A stretch of DNA of 64,000 bases from Flavobacterium sp. (GCF_017744675.1 NZ_JAGIAV010000006.1:392763-456762); one strand, 5' to 3'; shown: positions 1-9,682, numbered from the stretch's first letter. The notes: generated by a model from the letters alone, not told the origin. Translations and numbers: made by a program.

Positions 1-699
1 GGCTTCATGAGAGGAAAATCTAAAGATGGAAAATCTTGGAACGAACCTTTCGACCCAAAACATTCAAACCACAGAGAACACACCGATTATACAGAAGGAA
101 ATGCTTGGCAGCACAGCTGGTTTGTGCCTCATAATGTAGACAATTTTATTAAACTTCACGGTGGAAATGACATTTTCACCAAACGTTTGGAGCAGTTATT
201 TACTGAGAGTTCTGAAATTACTGGAAACAACGTTTCTGCAGATATTTCTGGTCTAATCGGACAGTACGCGCACGGAAACGAGCCAAGCCATCACATTGCA
301 TATATGTTTAATCATGCGGGTCAGCCTTGGAGAACGCAATATTGGGTTCGCCATATTTTAGATACACAATATAATACGACTGCAAATGGTCTGAGCGGAA
401 ACGAAGATTGCGGACAAATGTCGGCGTGGTATGTATTCAGTTCAATGGGATTATATCCAATGAATCCAGCTTCTGGCGAATACGAAATTGGAAGTCCGAT
501 TTTCAATAAATCAACTCTAAATCTTCCAAACGGAAAAACTTTTGTGATTGAAGCAGAGAATGTTTCAGAAAAGAATTTCTATATCCAATCGGCTACTTTA
601 AACGGAAAAGCATTTAATAAAACAGCAATTTCTCACCAAGAAATGCTACAAGGCGGTGTGCTTCATTTTGTAATGGGAGCGCAACCAAACAAAAACTGA
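1..699 (+). CDS. GH92 alpha-mannosidase, C-terminal part (5' end outside the window)
   Basis: The reading frame is open from base 1, so this is the last 232 codons of a longer gene; GH92 enzymes are usually about 750 residues. Visible signatures are EGNAWQHSWFVPHNV and GNEDCGQMSAWYVFSSMG, the conserved C-terminal half of the catalytic domain that carries the acidic catalytic residues and helps bind calcium. GH92 enzymes are inverting, calcium-dependent exo-alpha-mannosidases that trim N-glycans or mannans in the periplasm or at the cell surface. It ends 34 bp before the symporter gene, and a second GH92 gene lies at 13101, so the locus has two mannosidases. Family assignment is firm; linkage specificity cannot be read from the fragment. 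Confidence 0.93.
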   Translation, partial: GFMRGKSKDGKSWNEPFDPKHSNHREHTDYTEGNAWQHSWFVPHNVDNFIKLHGGNDIFTKRLEQLFTESSEITGNNVSADISGLIGQYAHGNEPSHHIAYMFNHAGQPWRTQYWVRHILDTQYNTTANGLSGNEDCGQMSAWYVFSSMGLYPMNPASGEYEIGSPIFNKSTLNLPNGKTFVIEAENVSEKNFYIQSATLNGKAFNKTAISHQEMLQGGVLHFVMGAQPNKN

Positions 700-733
700 G
701 GTCTGAACTAACTAATTCAAAATAAATAATTTA

Positions 734-2611
734 ATGAACATAATAGACGTATCAATCATTTTAATCTATATCGTACTCTCGGTTGGTATAGGAATCTGGA
801 TTTCAAGAAAAGCATCAAAAGGACTGGATGATTATTTCCTTGGCGGGAAATCTATCAAATGGTATTTTTTAGGATTGAGCAATGGCTCAGGAATGTTTGA
901 TGTTTCAGGGACTTCCTGGATGATTGGGGTTTTATTTTTGTATGGCGTAAAAAGCTTCATGTTTATGTGGCTTTGGCCAATTTGGAATCAGATCTTCGTT
1001 ATGATGTTCCTCGCAGTCTGGATTAGAAGATCGAAAGTAATGACAGGTTCCGAATGGATTTTAACTCGTTTTGGAAGTGATAAAGCAGGGAAAGCGTCGC
1101 ATATTATTGTTGCTATTTTTGCGATTATTTCTACCATCGGTTTCATCGCTTATTTCTTTGTTGGAATTGGCAAATTTGTAACCATTATTCTTCCTTGGGA
1201 TTTAACAGTTCATCTAAATGGCGGTGTTTTCCTAACTTCAGAACAAGCTTATGCTTTGTTAATCATTTTCTTAACTACAATTTATACCGTTAAAGGAGGA
1301 ATGTTCTCTGTAGTTGCGACAGAGGTTGTGCAATATTTAATTATGATTGTAGCAGGAGTTTTAATTGCTGGTTATGCTTTTATTAATTATACAGATATTC
1401 AAATCAATTCGGTTATTACACCAGAATGGAAAAATGTTTTCTTCGGATGGCAATTTGAAACGCAATGGAGCGATAAATTCGAAACTTTCAACAGATTAAT
1501 TGATACGGAAGGTTATAAAATGTTTGGCGCTTTCATCGGAATGACGCTTTTCAAAGGATTCTTCGCCAGCGTTGCAGGTCCAACTCCAAGTTACGATTTA
1601 CAACGTGTTCTTTCTACAAAATCAGTAAAAGAAGCGGCTTATATGAGCGGTTTTACCAACTTGATTTTATTCATTCCGAGATATTTATTAATCACAGGAA
1701 TTGTGGTTATTGCTTTAGTAAATCTAGCTCCAGAATTAAATTCAAACGTAAATTTAACCGGTGCCGATTTAGAATTATTGATGCCCAAAGTGGTTAATCT
1801 TTATATCCCAGTTGGAATTAAAGGAATTCTTTTGGCTGGTCTTTTAGCGGCTTTCATGTCTGGATTCTCAGCTTTTGTAAATGCAGGGCCAGCGTATATT
1901 GTAAATGATATTTATAAAAAATATTTCAAACCAGTTGCTTCAAACAAACATTATATCAAAGTAAGTCAGATTTCTTCTTTCTTGGTTGTTGGTCTTGGTG
2001 TTTTCATGGGATTCTTCGCAGATTCTATCAACTCCTTAACACTTTGGATTACAAGTGCGCTGTATGGAGGTTACGTGGCAGCCAACTTCCTAAAATGGAT
2101 CTGGTGGCGTTTTAACGGATGGGGTTATTTCTGGGGAATGGTCGGCGGATTAATCGCAGCTTCTCTTCAGTTCGTTTTAGATCAGAATAAAGCAAATTTA
2201 GCAGCTGGAACATTCCTGCATGATCTTTCGCAAGTGCCTTCGATTTACTTATTCCCATTAATTTTCGGAATGTCGATTTTAGGTTGTCTTTTAGGAACAT
2301 ATTTAAGCAAACCAACCGATATGGAAGTTTTGAAATCTTTCTACAGCAATGTTAGACCCTGGGGATTCTGGAATCCAGTTTATAAAGAATTAAAAAGCGA
2401 AGATCAGTCTTTCCAAAAAAATAATGATTTCTATTTAGATATGATGAATTGTGTTATCGGTATTATTTGGCAGTCAAGCATGATTTTGCTTCCAATTTAT
2501 TTCATTATCAGAGATTATCCAAAAGCTGGAGTGGCTTTGGCAGTTTTTTTGGTGACGACGACAATATTAAAATTTACTTGGTTAGACCGGGTTCGAAAGA
2601 TAGAAGAGTAG
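734..2611 (+). CDS. Sodium:solute symporter (SSS family)
   Basis: This 625-residue polytopic membrane protein starts MNIIDVSIILIYIVLSVG and has many hydrophobic segments spread over its whole length, as expected for the 13-14 helix SSS (SGLT-like) fold. The DDYFLGGKS stretch after the first helix is typical of the family. It would use the sodium gradient to import a sugar or sugar acid across the inner membrane. It sits 34 bp after a GH92 mannosidase and is followed by a cytosolic-type GH130 enzyme, so a mannose-containing mono- or disaccharide is a reasonable inferred substrate. The sequence alone does not fix the substrate. No frameshift or truncation is seen. Confidence 0.9.
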   Translation: MNIIDVSIILIYIVLSVGIGIWISRKASKGLDDYFLGGKSIKWYFLGLSNGSGMFDVSGTSWMIGVLFLYGVKSFMFMWLWPIWNQIFVMMFLAVWIRRSKVMTGSEWILTRFGSDKAGKASHIIVAIFAIISTIGFIAYFFVGIGKFVTIILPWDLTVHLNGGVFLTSEQAYALLIIFLTTIYTVKGGMFSVVATEVVQYLIMIVAGVLIAGYAFINYTDIQINSVITPEWKNVFFGWQFETQWSDKFETFNRLIDTEGYKMFGAFIGMTLFKGFFASVAGPTPSYDLQRVLSTKSVKEAAYMSGFTNLILFIPRYLLITGIVVIALVNLAPELNSNVNLTGADLELLMPKVVNLYIPVGIKGILLAGLLAAFMSGFSAFVNAGPAYIVNDIYKKYFKPVASNKHYIKVSQISSFLVVGLGVFMGFFADSINSLTLWITSALYGGYVAANFLKWIWWRFNGWGYFWGMVGGLIAASLQFVLDQNKANLAAGTFLHDLSQVPSIYLFPLIFGMSILGCLLGTYLSKPTDMEVLKSFYSNVRPWGFWNPVYKELKSEDQSFQKNNDFYLDMMNCVIGIIWQSSMILLPIYFIIRDYPKAGVALAVFLVTTTILKFTWLDRVRKIEE

Positions 2612-2896
2612 ATTTTTAGAAGAAAGAAAATAGAAGAAAGAAACAAGATTTCTTGGGTTGAGAATAAAATTAAACACATAGAAATATAGGCTTTCTTTTG
2701 CTTAAAAAAGGAAATAGAAAGAAACTAGTTTCTAACACATAGCTTTGAACAAAGTCCATAGGAACGCATCGGAAGTCTACAAAGATTGGCGACAAAGATT
2801 GCGGAAATTCTAGAGTGATCCTTCCTTCGTCAGGATGACAAAAACAAAAAACAAACAAAAAACAAACAAAAAACTAATAAATAAAAAAACAATAAA
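2612..2896. repeat. Non-coding gap with degenerate dispersed-repeat sequence
   Basis: This 285-bp gap between the symporter and GH130 genes has no credible gene. It contains the end of a flavobacterial intergenic repeat (about 2775-2842, with CTTCGTCAGGATGACAAA) resembling the arms of the inverted repeats at 31169-31274 and 40437-40551. Just before the GH130 start there is a run of AAACAAAC units. No promoter matching the TTG/TAnnTTTG pattern was found with confidence. Confidence 0.4.
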
Positions 2897-3862
2897 ATGA
2901 GTACTATTCCTTGGCAAGACAGACCCGAAAACAGTAAAGATGTAATGTGGAGATATTCTGAGAATCCAATTATCGACAGATATTCGATTCCTACGTCAAA
3001 CAGTATATTCAATAGTGCAGTTGTACCTTTTGGAGATGGATATGCTGGGGTTTTCAGATGCGATAACAAAGCGGTTCAAATGAATATTTTTGCTGGTTTC
3101 AGTAAAGATGGTATCAATTGGGATATCAACCACGAACCAATCGAGATGAAATCTGGAAATACAGAAATGATCGAATCGGCTTATAAATACGATCCGCGTG
3201 TGGTTTGGATCGAAGACCGTTATTGGATTACTTGGTGTAATGGTTACAACGGACCAACAATTGGGATTGGTTATACATTTGATTTTAAAGAATTTTTCCA
3301 ATGTGAAAATGCCTTTTTACCATTCAACAGAAACGGAGTTTTATTTCCACAAAAAATTAATGGCAAATATGCTATGTTAAGCCGTCCGAGTGATAACGGA
3401 CACACTCCTTTTGGAGATATTTGGATTAGCTATAGCCCAGACATGAAATATTGGGGAGAACACAGATTGGTAATGAAACCAAGTCCGTTTGAGCAAAGCG
3501 CTTGGCAATGTACAAAAGTGGGTGCAGGACCAATCCCGATTTTAACTAACGAAGGGTGGCTAATGATTTACCACGGAGTGATCAATACTTGCAACGGTTT
3601 CCGTTATGCAATGGGTTCAGCACTTTTAGATGTTGATTTTCCAGATCAGGTAAAATATAGAACTCAGCCTTATTTGTTAGGACCAGCAGAGACTTATGAA
3701 ATGGTTGGCGATGTTCCAAACGTAGTTTTTCCTTGCGCGGCTTTACACGATATTGAGGAAGATAAATTAGCTGTTTATTACGGAGCGGCAGATACTCATG
3801 TAGCGATCGCTTTCGGAAAATTAAGTGAAGTAATTCAGTTTACAAAAGATAATAGTTTATAA
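2897..3862 (+). CDS. GH130 beta-mannoside phosphorylase or mannosidase
   Basis: This 321-residue protein has no signal peptide and is probably cytoplasmic. The N-terminal motif WRYSENPIIDRYSIPTSNS, the YDPRVVW segment with the catalytic-type Asp and the FGDIWISYSPD segment identify the five-bladed beta-propeller family GH130. The start resembles the subgroup that phosphorolyses Man-beta-1,4-GlcNAc, the core disaccharide of N-glycans, giving mannose 1-phosphate and GlcNAc. That specificity is inferred from recall of the family and from context. The gene follows a sodium symporter that could import such a disaccharide and lies 4 bp before the CBM9-like gene. GH130 also includes beta-1,2-mannosidases, which remain an alternative. 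Confidence 0.9.
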   Translation: MSTIPWQDRPENSKDVMWRYSENPIIDRYSIPTSNSIFNSAVVPFGDGYAGVFRCDNKAVQMNIFAGFSKDGINWDINHEPIEMKSGNTEMIESAYKYDPRVVWIEDRYWITWCNGYNGPTIGIGYTFDFKEFFQCENAFLPFNRNGVLFPQKINGKYAMLSRPSDNGHTPFGDIWISYSPDMKYWGEHRLVMKPSPFEQSAWQCTKVGAGPIPILTNEGWLMIYHGVINTCNGFRYAMGSALLDVDFPDQVKYRTQPYLLGPAETYEMVGDVPNVVFPCAALHDIEEDKLAVYYGAADTHVAIAFGKLSEVIQFTKDNSL

Positions 3863-3866
3863 TATA

Positions 3867-4937
3867 ATGATGCATAGTAGAGGTAAATTATTGTCCCTGT
3901 TCGTAAGTCTTTTTTCTTTGATGATGTATGCACAAGCAGAAAAGGAGGTCAGCCCTAAAAGTTATATTGCGTATAAAACTTCAAATGAAATTGTTATTGA
4001 CGGAGACGGAGCAGATAAAGCTTGGGAAAAAGCAGCTTGGACAACTCCTTTTATCGACATAGAAGGCGTTGAAAAACCAAAATACAATACTCAAGTCAAA
4101 ATGCTTTGGGACGATAATTGCTACTATATTCTGGCAAAAATAGAAGAGCCTCACGTTTGGGCCAATCTAAGACAACGCGATACCATTATTTTTTACAATA
4201 ATGATTTTGAGGTTTTTGTTGATCCAGATAATGATACTCACAATTATTACGAATTGGAAATTAACGCCTTAAACACCGCTTGGGATTTATTCATCAATAA
4301 ACCTTACAGAGAAAAAAATACAGTTTTAAACGACTGGAATATCACAGGTTTAAAATCGGCTGTGAAAATTGACGGAACTTTAAATAATGCATTAGATATC
4401 GATAAAGGCTGGACATTAGAAATTGCCATTCCGTGGTCGGTTTATAAGACATCGTATTTTGATAATATTGTTCCGAAAGATAAATTCTGGAGAGTCAATT
4501 TCTCACGTGTGAATTGGCAACATTCCGTTGTTGACGGAAAATATGAACGTAAAAAAGATTCAGAAGGAAAATTTCTCCCAGAATACAATTGGGTTTGGTC
4601 GCCTATGGGAGTGATAAATATGCATGAGCCCGAAAAATGGGCTTATGTATACTTTTCATCAAAAGAAAGCGATGATAAGTTTTCAATTCCGCAGGAAGAA
4701 AAGGTAAAATGGGAGCTGTATACATTGTATCGCGCTCAAAAAAGATATTTCGAAAAGAATAAATCTTGGGCAAAATCGTTGCAAAACATCAGTAAAAAAA
4801 ATATAGTGGTGGATGGAAAGACTTTAAAACCAGTTTTAGAAAATCATTCGTCAGGATTTAATATCTTGGTAAAAAGTCCTTTTTCAAACAAAACCTTAAT
4901 AATTAAAGAAGATGGTAAAATTATTACGAACGAATAA
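3867..4937 (+). CDS. Secreted carbohydrate-binding family 9-like protein
   Basis: The 356-residue product has a Sec signal peptide ending near MMYAQA, then a CBM9/DOMON-like beta-sandwich (about residues 30-240). Recognisable pieces are IVIDGDGADKAWEKAAWT, VKMLWDDNCYYILAKIEEP, the NDFEVFVDPDND segment and GWTLEIAIPW. Such proteins bind sugars or act as accessory domains in xylanase-like enzymes; here the domain stands alone with a roughly 100-residue tail of unknown role. It lies 4 bp after the GH130 gene and overlaps the next gene by 26 bp, so translation of the pair is probably coupled. The role in glycan capture is inferred. Confidence 0.82.
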   Translation: MMHSRGKLLSLFVSLFSLMMYAQAEKEVSPKSYIAYKTSNEIVIDGDGADKAWEKAAWTTPFIDIEGVEKPKYNTQVKMLWDDNCYYILAKIEEPHVWANLRQRDTIIFYNNDFEVFVDPDNDTHNYYELEINALNTAWDLFINKPYREKNTVLNDWNITGLKSAVKIDGTLNNALDIDKGWTLEIAIPWSVYKTSYFDNIVPKDKFWRVNFSRVNWQHSVVDGKYERKKDSEGKFLPEYNWVWSPMGVINMHEPEKWAYVYFSSKESDDKFSIPQEEKVKWELYTLYRAQKRYFEKNKSWAKSLQNISKKNIVVDGKTLKPVLENHSSGFNILVKSPFSNKTLIIKEDGKIITNE

Positions 4938-6030
4938 GTTACAGAACTTTTCAAAGATTGTAGTTTTGGCGCTTTCGCTGAGTTTATTCTCCTGCGGACA
5001 AAAAGAGGCTAAAGCAGAAGAAAACGCAAAATTTACTTTTGGAGTTTGGACTACTGCCGATGCTAAAAAATCGGATGCAGATTATTCTAAAGAATTCAAA
5101 AAATACAAAGACGGCGGCATCGACGAAGTTTTAATTAACACGCAAACCGATCCGAAACTATTAGCAAGATTAGTTCCGCTTGCAACAAAAGAAGGACTAA
5201 AAGTGCATGCTTGGATTATGGCCATGAACCGCCCAAATGATTCAGTGGCGTTACAGCATCCAGATTGGTATCAAGTAAGCAAAGAAGGAAAATCTTGTTT
5301 TGATAACCGTCCGTATGTAGATTATTACCAATGGCTTTGCCCAACTAAAGAAGCATCTAGAAACCACGTTTTAGGTTTAGTTGAAGGTTTAGCAAAAGTA
5401 GAAGGAATTGAAAGTGTACATTTAGATTACATTCGTTTCCCAGATATTTTCTTGCCAATTAGTTTGTTGCCAAAATACAACTTGGTTCAAGATGTAGAAT
5501 TGCCACAATTTGATTTCTGTTATTGTGATGCTTGTGTAAGCAAATTCGAAAAAGAACACCACAAAAATCCAAAAGAAAGCCACAATACTTCGATTGATAT
5601 GGAATGGAAAAATTTCAGATTAAATGCAGTAAAAGCAGTGGTTGACGATGCTTATAAAATCGCTCATAAATACAATAAAAAGCTAACAGCTGCAGTGTTT
5701 CCTTATCCAGAAATGGCAGACCACATGGTGCGTCAGCGTTGGGATAAATGGAATATTGACGAAGTATATCCAATGATTTACCACAGTTTTTATGATGAAG
5801 AAATTGACTGGGTGGGTTATGCAACGAAACAAGGAGTAGCAGATTTAGAAGGAAAAGAGACGAAAGTTAATACAGGAATTTATATTCCAGGATTAAAATC
5901 GGATGCAGAATTGAAAGAAGCCATTTTACTGGCTAAGAAAAATGGTGCAACGGGAGTTTCGTTTTTTGACGGAAATGCTTTATCAGATAGTAATTTAAAA
6001 ACGATTGCTGCAATAAAATCCGCGTTATAG
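4912..6030 (+). CDS. Lipoprotein, family 10-like glycosyl hydrolase (GHL10 type TIM barrel)
   Basis: The 372-residue protein begins with a lipoprotein signal (lipobox LFSC followed by GQK), so it is likely anchored in the periplasm or outer membrane. The body looks like a TIM barrel of the COG1649/GHL10 group: IDEVLINTQTDP, LKVHAWIMAMNRP, then VHLDYIRFPD with likely active-site acids, WNIDEVYPMIYHSFY and GVSFFDGNAL near the end. A paired-cysteine insertion (FCYCDACVSKF) may bind metal or form a disulfide. Enzymes of this group are poorly characterised glycosidases. The start at 4912 overlaps the CBM9-like gene by 26 bp and gives the intact signal peptide. The substrate is unknown; N-glycan fragments are suggested by context only. 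Confidence 0.78.
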   Translation: MVKLLRTNKLQNFSKIVVLALSLSLFSCGQKEAKAEENAKFTFGVWTTADAKKSDADYSKEFKKYKDGGIDEVLINTQTDPKLLARLVPLATKEGLKVHAWIMAMNRPNDSVALQHPDWYQVSKEGKSCFDNRPYVDYYQWLCPTKEASRNHVLGLVEGLAKVEGIESVHLDYIRFPDIFLPISLLPKYNLVQDVELPQFDFCYCDACVSKFEKEHHKNPKESHNTSIDMEWKNFRLNAVKAVVDDAYKIAHKYNKKLTAAVFPYPEMADHMVRQRWDKWNIDEVYPMIYHSFYDEEIDWVGYATKQGVADLEGKETKVNTGIYIPGLKSDAELKEAILLAKKNGATGVSFFDGNALSDSNLKTIAAIKSAL

Positions 6031-6121
6031 TCGATTTTAGTGGGATTAAAAATTATTACTGATTAATTTAGCAACATTGAAGAACATTTAGTTTCTGAAA
6101 GTTGAATTTAAACCAAAAGAC

Positions 6122-7144
6122 ATGTCAAATAGAAGAGATTTTATTAAAAAAACCACTTTAGGCACCTTAGCCATTAGTTCTGTTTTGGGTGTAAGCGGAT
6201 TTGCTGCAAATCACGAAAATGAACCACAAGCAGAAGAAAAAGAAAAAAAGCAGACCAAGCCGATTATCATTTCGACATGGAATCACGGTTTGCCTGCCAA
6301 TAAAGAATCTTGGAAAAACTTAAAAGAAGGAAAATCAGCTTTGGATGCAATCGAAGCTGGAATGAAAATACCTGAAGCTGATCCGAATGTCCGCAGTGTT
6401 GGTTATGGAGGATATCCGGATCGCGAAGGGAAAGTGACACTAGATGCCTGTATAATGGATCACAACAGCAATTGTGGGTCTGTATGTTTCTTAGAAGGAA
6501 TCATGCATCCAATTTCTGTTGCAAAAAGAGTACTGCAAAATACGCCTCATGTAATGTTAGCAGGGCAAGGTGCGTTGCAATTTGCTTTATCAGAAGGATT
6601 TAAAGAAGAAAATCTTTTAACTCCCGAATCTGAAAGAGACTGGAAAAAATGGCTGGAAGAGTCAAAATACAAACCAGTTATCAATATAGAAAATCACGAT
6701 ACCATAAGCATGCTAATGTTAGACCAAGATGGCAATCTTTCAGGCGGATGCACCACTAGTGGCGCGGCTTGGAAAATGCACGGACGCGTCGGTGACTCCC
6801 CAATAATCGGCGCGGGTCTTTTCTTGGACAACGAAGTGGGAGCGGCTGCGGCAACAGGTTTGGGAGAAGCCGTGATTAGAACTGCGGGAAGCGCCATGGT
6901 GGTCGAATTAATGCGTCAAGGGAAATCGCCTTTTGATGCTTGTAAAGAAATTACAGAACGTATTTACAACAAACATAAAAACCACAAAGACATGGAGTAC
7001 CTTCAAGTTGGTTTTATTGCTTTGAACAAAAATGGCGAATATGCTGGTTACAGCTTAAGATCAGGTTTTAATTATGCTGTTTCTGATGATGCAAAAGGTC
7101 ACAGAATGGAAGACGCGAAATTTAAAATGTCTTGGGAGAAATAA
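6122..7144 (+). CDS. Glycosylasparaginase (N4-(beta-N-acetylglucosaminyl)-L-asparaginase)
   Basis: This N-terminal nucleophile hydrolase splits the GlcNAc-Asn bond left after N-glycan removal. The 340-residue precursor starts with a twin-arginine signal (SNRRDFIKK followed by a hydrophobic stretch), so it is exported folded by Tat. The autoprocessing site HDTISM is present: cleavage between D193 and T194 would expose Thr194 as nucleophile. SGGCTTSGAAWKMHGRVGDS and IGAGLFLDNEVGAAAATGLG form the substrate pocket and oxyanion region of the family. The closest well-studied enzyme is from Elizabethkingia (formerly Flavobacterium) meningoseptica. Its presence among the glycosidases is the strongest sign that the locus degrades N-glycoproteins rather than plant polysaccharide. 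Confidence 0.95.
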   Translation: MSNRRDFIKKTTLGTLAISSVLGVSGFAANHENEPQAEEKEKKQTKPIIISTWNHGLPANKESWKNLKEGKSALDAIEAGMKIPEADPNVRSVGYGGYPDREGKVTLDACIMDHNSNCGSVCFLEGIMHPISVAKRVLQNTPHVMLAGQGALQFALSEGFKEENLLTPESERDWKKWLEESKYKPVINIENHDTISMLMLDQDGNLSGGCTTSGAAWKMHGRVGDSPIIGAGLFLDNEVGAAAATGLGEAVIRTAGSAMVVELMRQGKSPFDACKEITERIYNKHKNHKDMEYLQVGFIALNKNGEYAGYSLRSGFNYAVSDDAKGHRMEDAKFKMSWEK

Positions 7145-7149
7145 TTTTG

Positions 7150-7265
7150 CCAAAAATGGATGGATTAAAATCCATCCCTACAATATGTTTCGAGCCGAAG
7201 GCTCTTTTGCAGGAGTTCCGTAGGAACGAATCATTTTGTAGCAACGGATTTTAATCCGTTGAACG
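7150..7265. repeat. Imperfect palindromic intergenic repeat
   Basis: Two arms containing GGATTAAAATCC and its mirror GGATTTTAATCC, each next to a CTACAA/TTGTAG block, can pair over about 110 bp. Inside lie two short hairpins, GAGCCGAAGGCTC and GTTCCGTAGGAAC. The arrangement is typical of dispersed intergenic palindromes in flavobacterial genomes. It separates the glycosylasparaginase from the GH20 gene and may act in transcript ends or stability; no function can be assigned. Confidence 0.6.
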
Positions 7266-7369
7266 TTATGTGCATTTATACAAAGTGAAACGCCTTTTTT
7301 AAGCTTAAAAAAAAACTATGTTTCTATGTGTTTAAGAAATAATCACAAAGAGAAACCAAAAAACAACCA

Positions 7370-9682
7370 ATGAAAAAAATACTATTCATATTAACCTTAA
7401 TTGCTTCAATTTTCTCTGTTCAAGCGCAGAAAGTTTACACGGAAAGTGATATTCATATCATCCCGAAACCAAGTCAGACTCTTATTAAAACAGGTGTTTT
7501 TGAATTTACAAAAGATACAAAGTTTGTCGTAAACGGTGATTTCCAAAAAGATGCGGCAAATGCTTTGGCTTCTAAATTTGAAGTGGCTGCAGGATGGAAA
7601 CCAGAAACGACAACGAAAGCGCCAGCGAGCAATTTTGTTCAGTTTAAAGTAGATCCGAATTTAAAGAATGAAGCTTACGTTTTAGATGTAAATCCGACAA
7701 GTATAGTGATTTCTGCGAAAGGAAATGTCGGCTTTCTGTATGGATTAGAAAGCGTAAGACAATTACTTCCTGAGGCGATTGAAAGCAAATATGCAATTAC
7801 TTCTGCAAAATGGCAGATTCCGAGTTTAACGATTAACGACGAACCTCGTTTTAAATGGAGAGGTTTAATGTTGGATTTGTCTCGTCATTTCTTCGATAAA
7901 AATTACATTATAGCTACAATCGATCGTTTGGCGATGCATAAGATGAACGTGTTGCATTTGCATTTGGTTGATGATCAAGGTTGGAGAATCGAAATTAAAA
8001 AATATCCAAAACTAACAGAAGTTGGGGCTTGGAGAGTAGATCAGGAAAACACAAGCTGGAACGCCAGATTAACAACAAATCCTGATGAAAAAGGGACTTA
8101 CGGCGGATTCTTGACTCAAGATGAATTAAGAGAAATTGTAAAATATGCTTCGACAAAAGGAATCGAAATTATTCCAGAAATCGAAATGCCGGCACACGTA
8201 AGCAGTGCGATTGCAGCTTATCCAGAATTGGCTTGTTTCAATCAGAGAATTGGTGTTCCGTCGGGAGGAGTTTGGCCTTTAACTGATATTTATTGTGCAG
8301 GAAAAGAAACGACTTTTGAGTTTTTGCAAAATGTAATTGATGAAGTCATTACAATTTTCCCATCAAAATACATTCATATTGGTGGCGATGAAGCGACTAA
8401 AACCAATTGGGCAAAATGTCCGCTTTGCCAAAAAAGAATCAAAGACGAACATTTAAAAGACGTCAACGAATTGCAAAGCTATTTTGTAAAACGTATGGAA
8501 AAATACATCAACTCAAAAGGTAAAAAAGTTATCGGTTGGGATGAAATCTTAGAAGGCGGTTTAGCTCCAGATGCAACGGTAATGAGCTGGAGAGGAATGA
8601 AAGGCGGAATTGAAGCTGCAGATCAAGGTCATGATGTGATAATGTCTCCAGAATCTCCTTGTTATTTCAATTTCTACCAAGGCCCGCAGAATGAAGAACC
8701 TTTGGCTTTTGATGCTTACAATCCGTTAAGTGAAGTGTATAAATTTGATCCTGTAGTTTCAACCATGACGCCTCAAGAAGCAGCTCATGTTTTGGGTGGA
8801 CAAGCCAATTTATGGGCAGAACATATTGCAGGACCAAAAGATTCAGAATATATGATTTTCCCAAGATTGGCGGCATTATCAGAAACGTTATGGAGTCCGA
8901 AAGAGAAACGCAATTGGAATGATTTTACAACGAGATTGTTTTCTTTATTTAAACGTTACGATTATTTGGGAATCAATTATGCGAAAAGCGCTTATTTGGT
9001 AACAGCTTCTTCAACAGCAGATTTGCCTAATAAACAGATTAAGGTAGAATTGAAAAATGAGTTTCCTAATCCAGATATTCGTTATGTTTTAGGAAACCAA
9101 AGCATTGATCACCATGCTATAAAATATACAAGTCCAATTGCAATAAAAGAAACCACGGTTTTAAAAGCGTCTTTATTTCAAGATGACAAACCAGTAGGAA
9201 AGACATATACTGATACTATAGTTTTTCATAAAGCATTTGCGAAAAAAGTGAAATACTTAACGCCGTATAATTCAAATTATAAAGGAGACGCCAATACAAT
9301 GGTAAACACCATTCGCGGAAGCAAAAATTTCCATGACGGACAATGGCAAGCTTGGCTGGTTAACGATATGGAATTGGTAATTGACTTAGAAAAAGTAGAA
9401 AGTATCGAACAAGTAAAAGTTGGAGCTTTAGAAAGTCAGGGAGCAGGAGTTAATTTTCCAATCGAAGTTAAAGTTTTAATTTCTAATGACGGAATTAAAT
9501 ACACTCAAGTAGGAAAACTTATGCGTCCGTATGCTGTAAATGCAGTTCCAGAATTGAAAGAATTTAAAATCAATTTCCAAAAGCAAAATGCACGCTTTGT
9601 AAAAGTAATTGCAGGCAACTTAAAGAAAAGTCCAAAAGGAGAAAGTTCTTGGCTGTTTGTCGATGAAATTTTAATTGATTAA
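7370..9682 (+). CDS. GH20 beta-N-acetylhexosaminidase
   Basis: This 770-residue enzyme removes terminal beta-linked GlcNAc or GalNAc. It has a Sec signal peptide (cleavage near SVQAQ), a GH20b N-terminal domain (about 25-155), the catalytic barrel (about 160-520) and a C-terminal chitobiase-like plus discoidin-like region. The hallmark IHIGGDEATKTNW carries the catalytic pair D340-E341, with MNVLHLHLVDDQGWRIEIK and EIIPEIEMPAH as further family motifs. The mechanism is substrate-assisted through the 2-acetamido group. It heads a tight run with GH35 (12-bp gap), GH29, GH92 and GH3, so it is probably co-transcribed. In this locus it would expose core mannose by removing antennary GlcNAc. Confidence 0.96.
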   Translation: MKKILFILTLIASIFSVQAQKVYTESDIHIIPKPSQTLIKTGVFEFTKDTKFVVNGDFQKDAANALASKFEVAAGWKPETTTKAPASNFVQFKVDPNLKNEAYVLDVNPTSIVISAKGNVGFLYGLESVRQLLPEAIESKYAITSAKWQIPSLTINDEPRFKWRGLMLDLSRHFFDKNYIIATIDRLAMHKMNVLHLHLVDDQGWRIEIKKYPKLTEVGAWRVDQENTSWNARLTTNPDEKGTYGGFLTQDELREIVKYASTKGIEIIPEIEMPAHVSSAIAAYPELACFNQRIGVPSGGVWPLTDIYCAGKETTFEFLQNVIDEVITIFPSKYIHIGGDEATKTNWAKCPLCQKRIKDEHLKDVNELQSYFVKRMEKYINSKGKKVIGWDEILEGGLAPDATVMSWRGMKGGIEAADQGHDVIMSPESPCYFNFYQGPQNEEPLAFDAYNPLSEVYKFDPVVSTMTPQEAAHVLGGQANLWAEHIAGPKDSEYMIFPRLAALSETLWSPKEKRNWNDFTTRLFSLFKRYDYLGINYAKSAYLVTASSTADLPNKQIKVELKNEFPNPDIRYVLGNQSIDHHAIKYTSPIAIKETTVLKASLFQDDKPVGKTYTDTIVFHKAFAKKVKYLTPYNSNYKGDANTMVNTIRGSKNFHDGQWQAWLVNDMELVIDLEKVESIEQVKVGALESQGAGVNFPIEVKVLISNDGIKYTQVGKLMRPYAVNAVPELKEFKINFQKQNARFVKVIAGNLKKSPKGESSWLFVDEILID

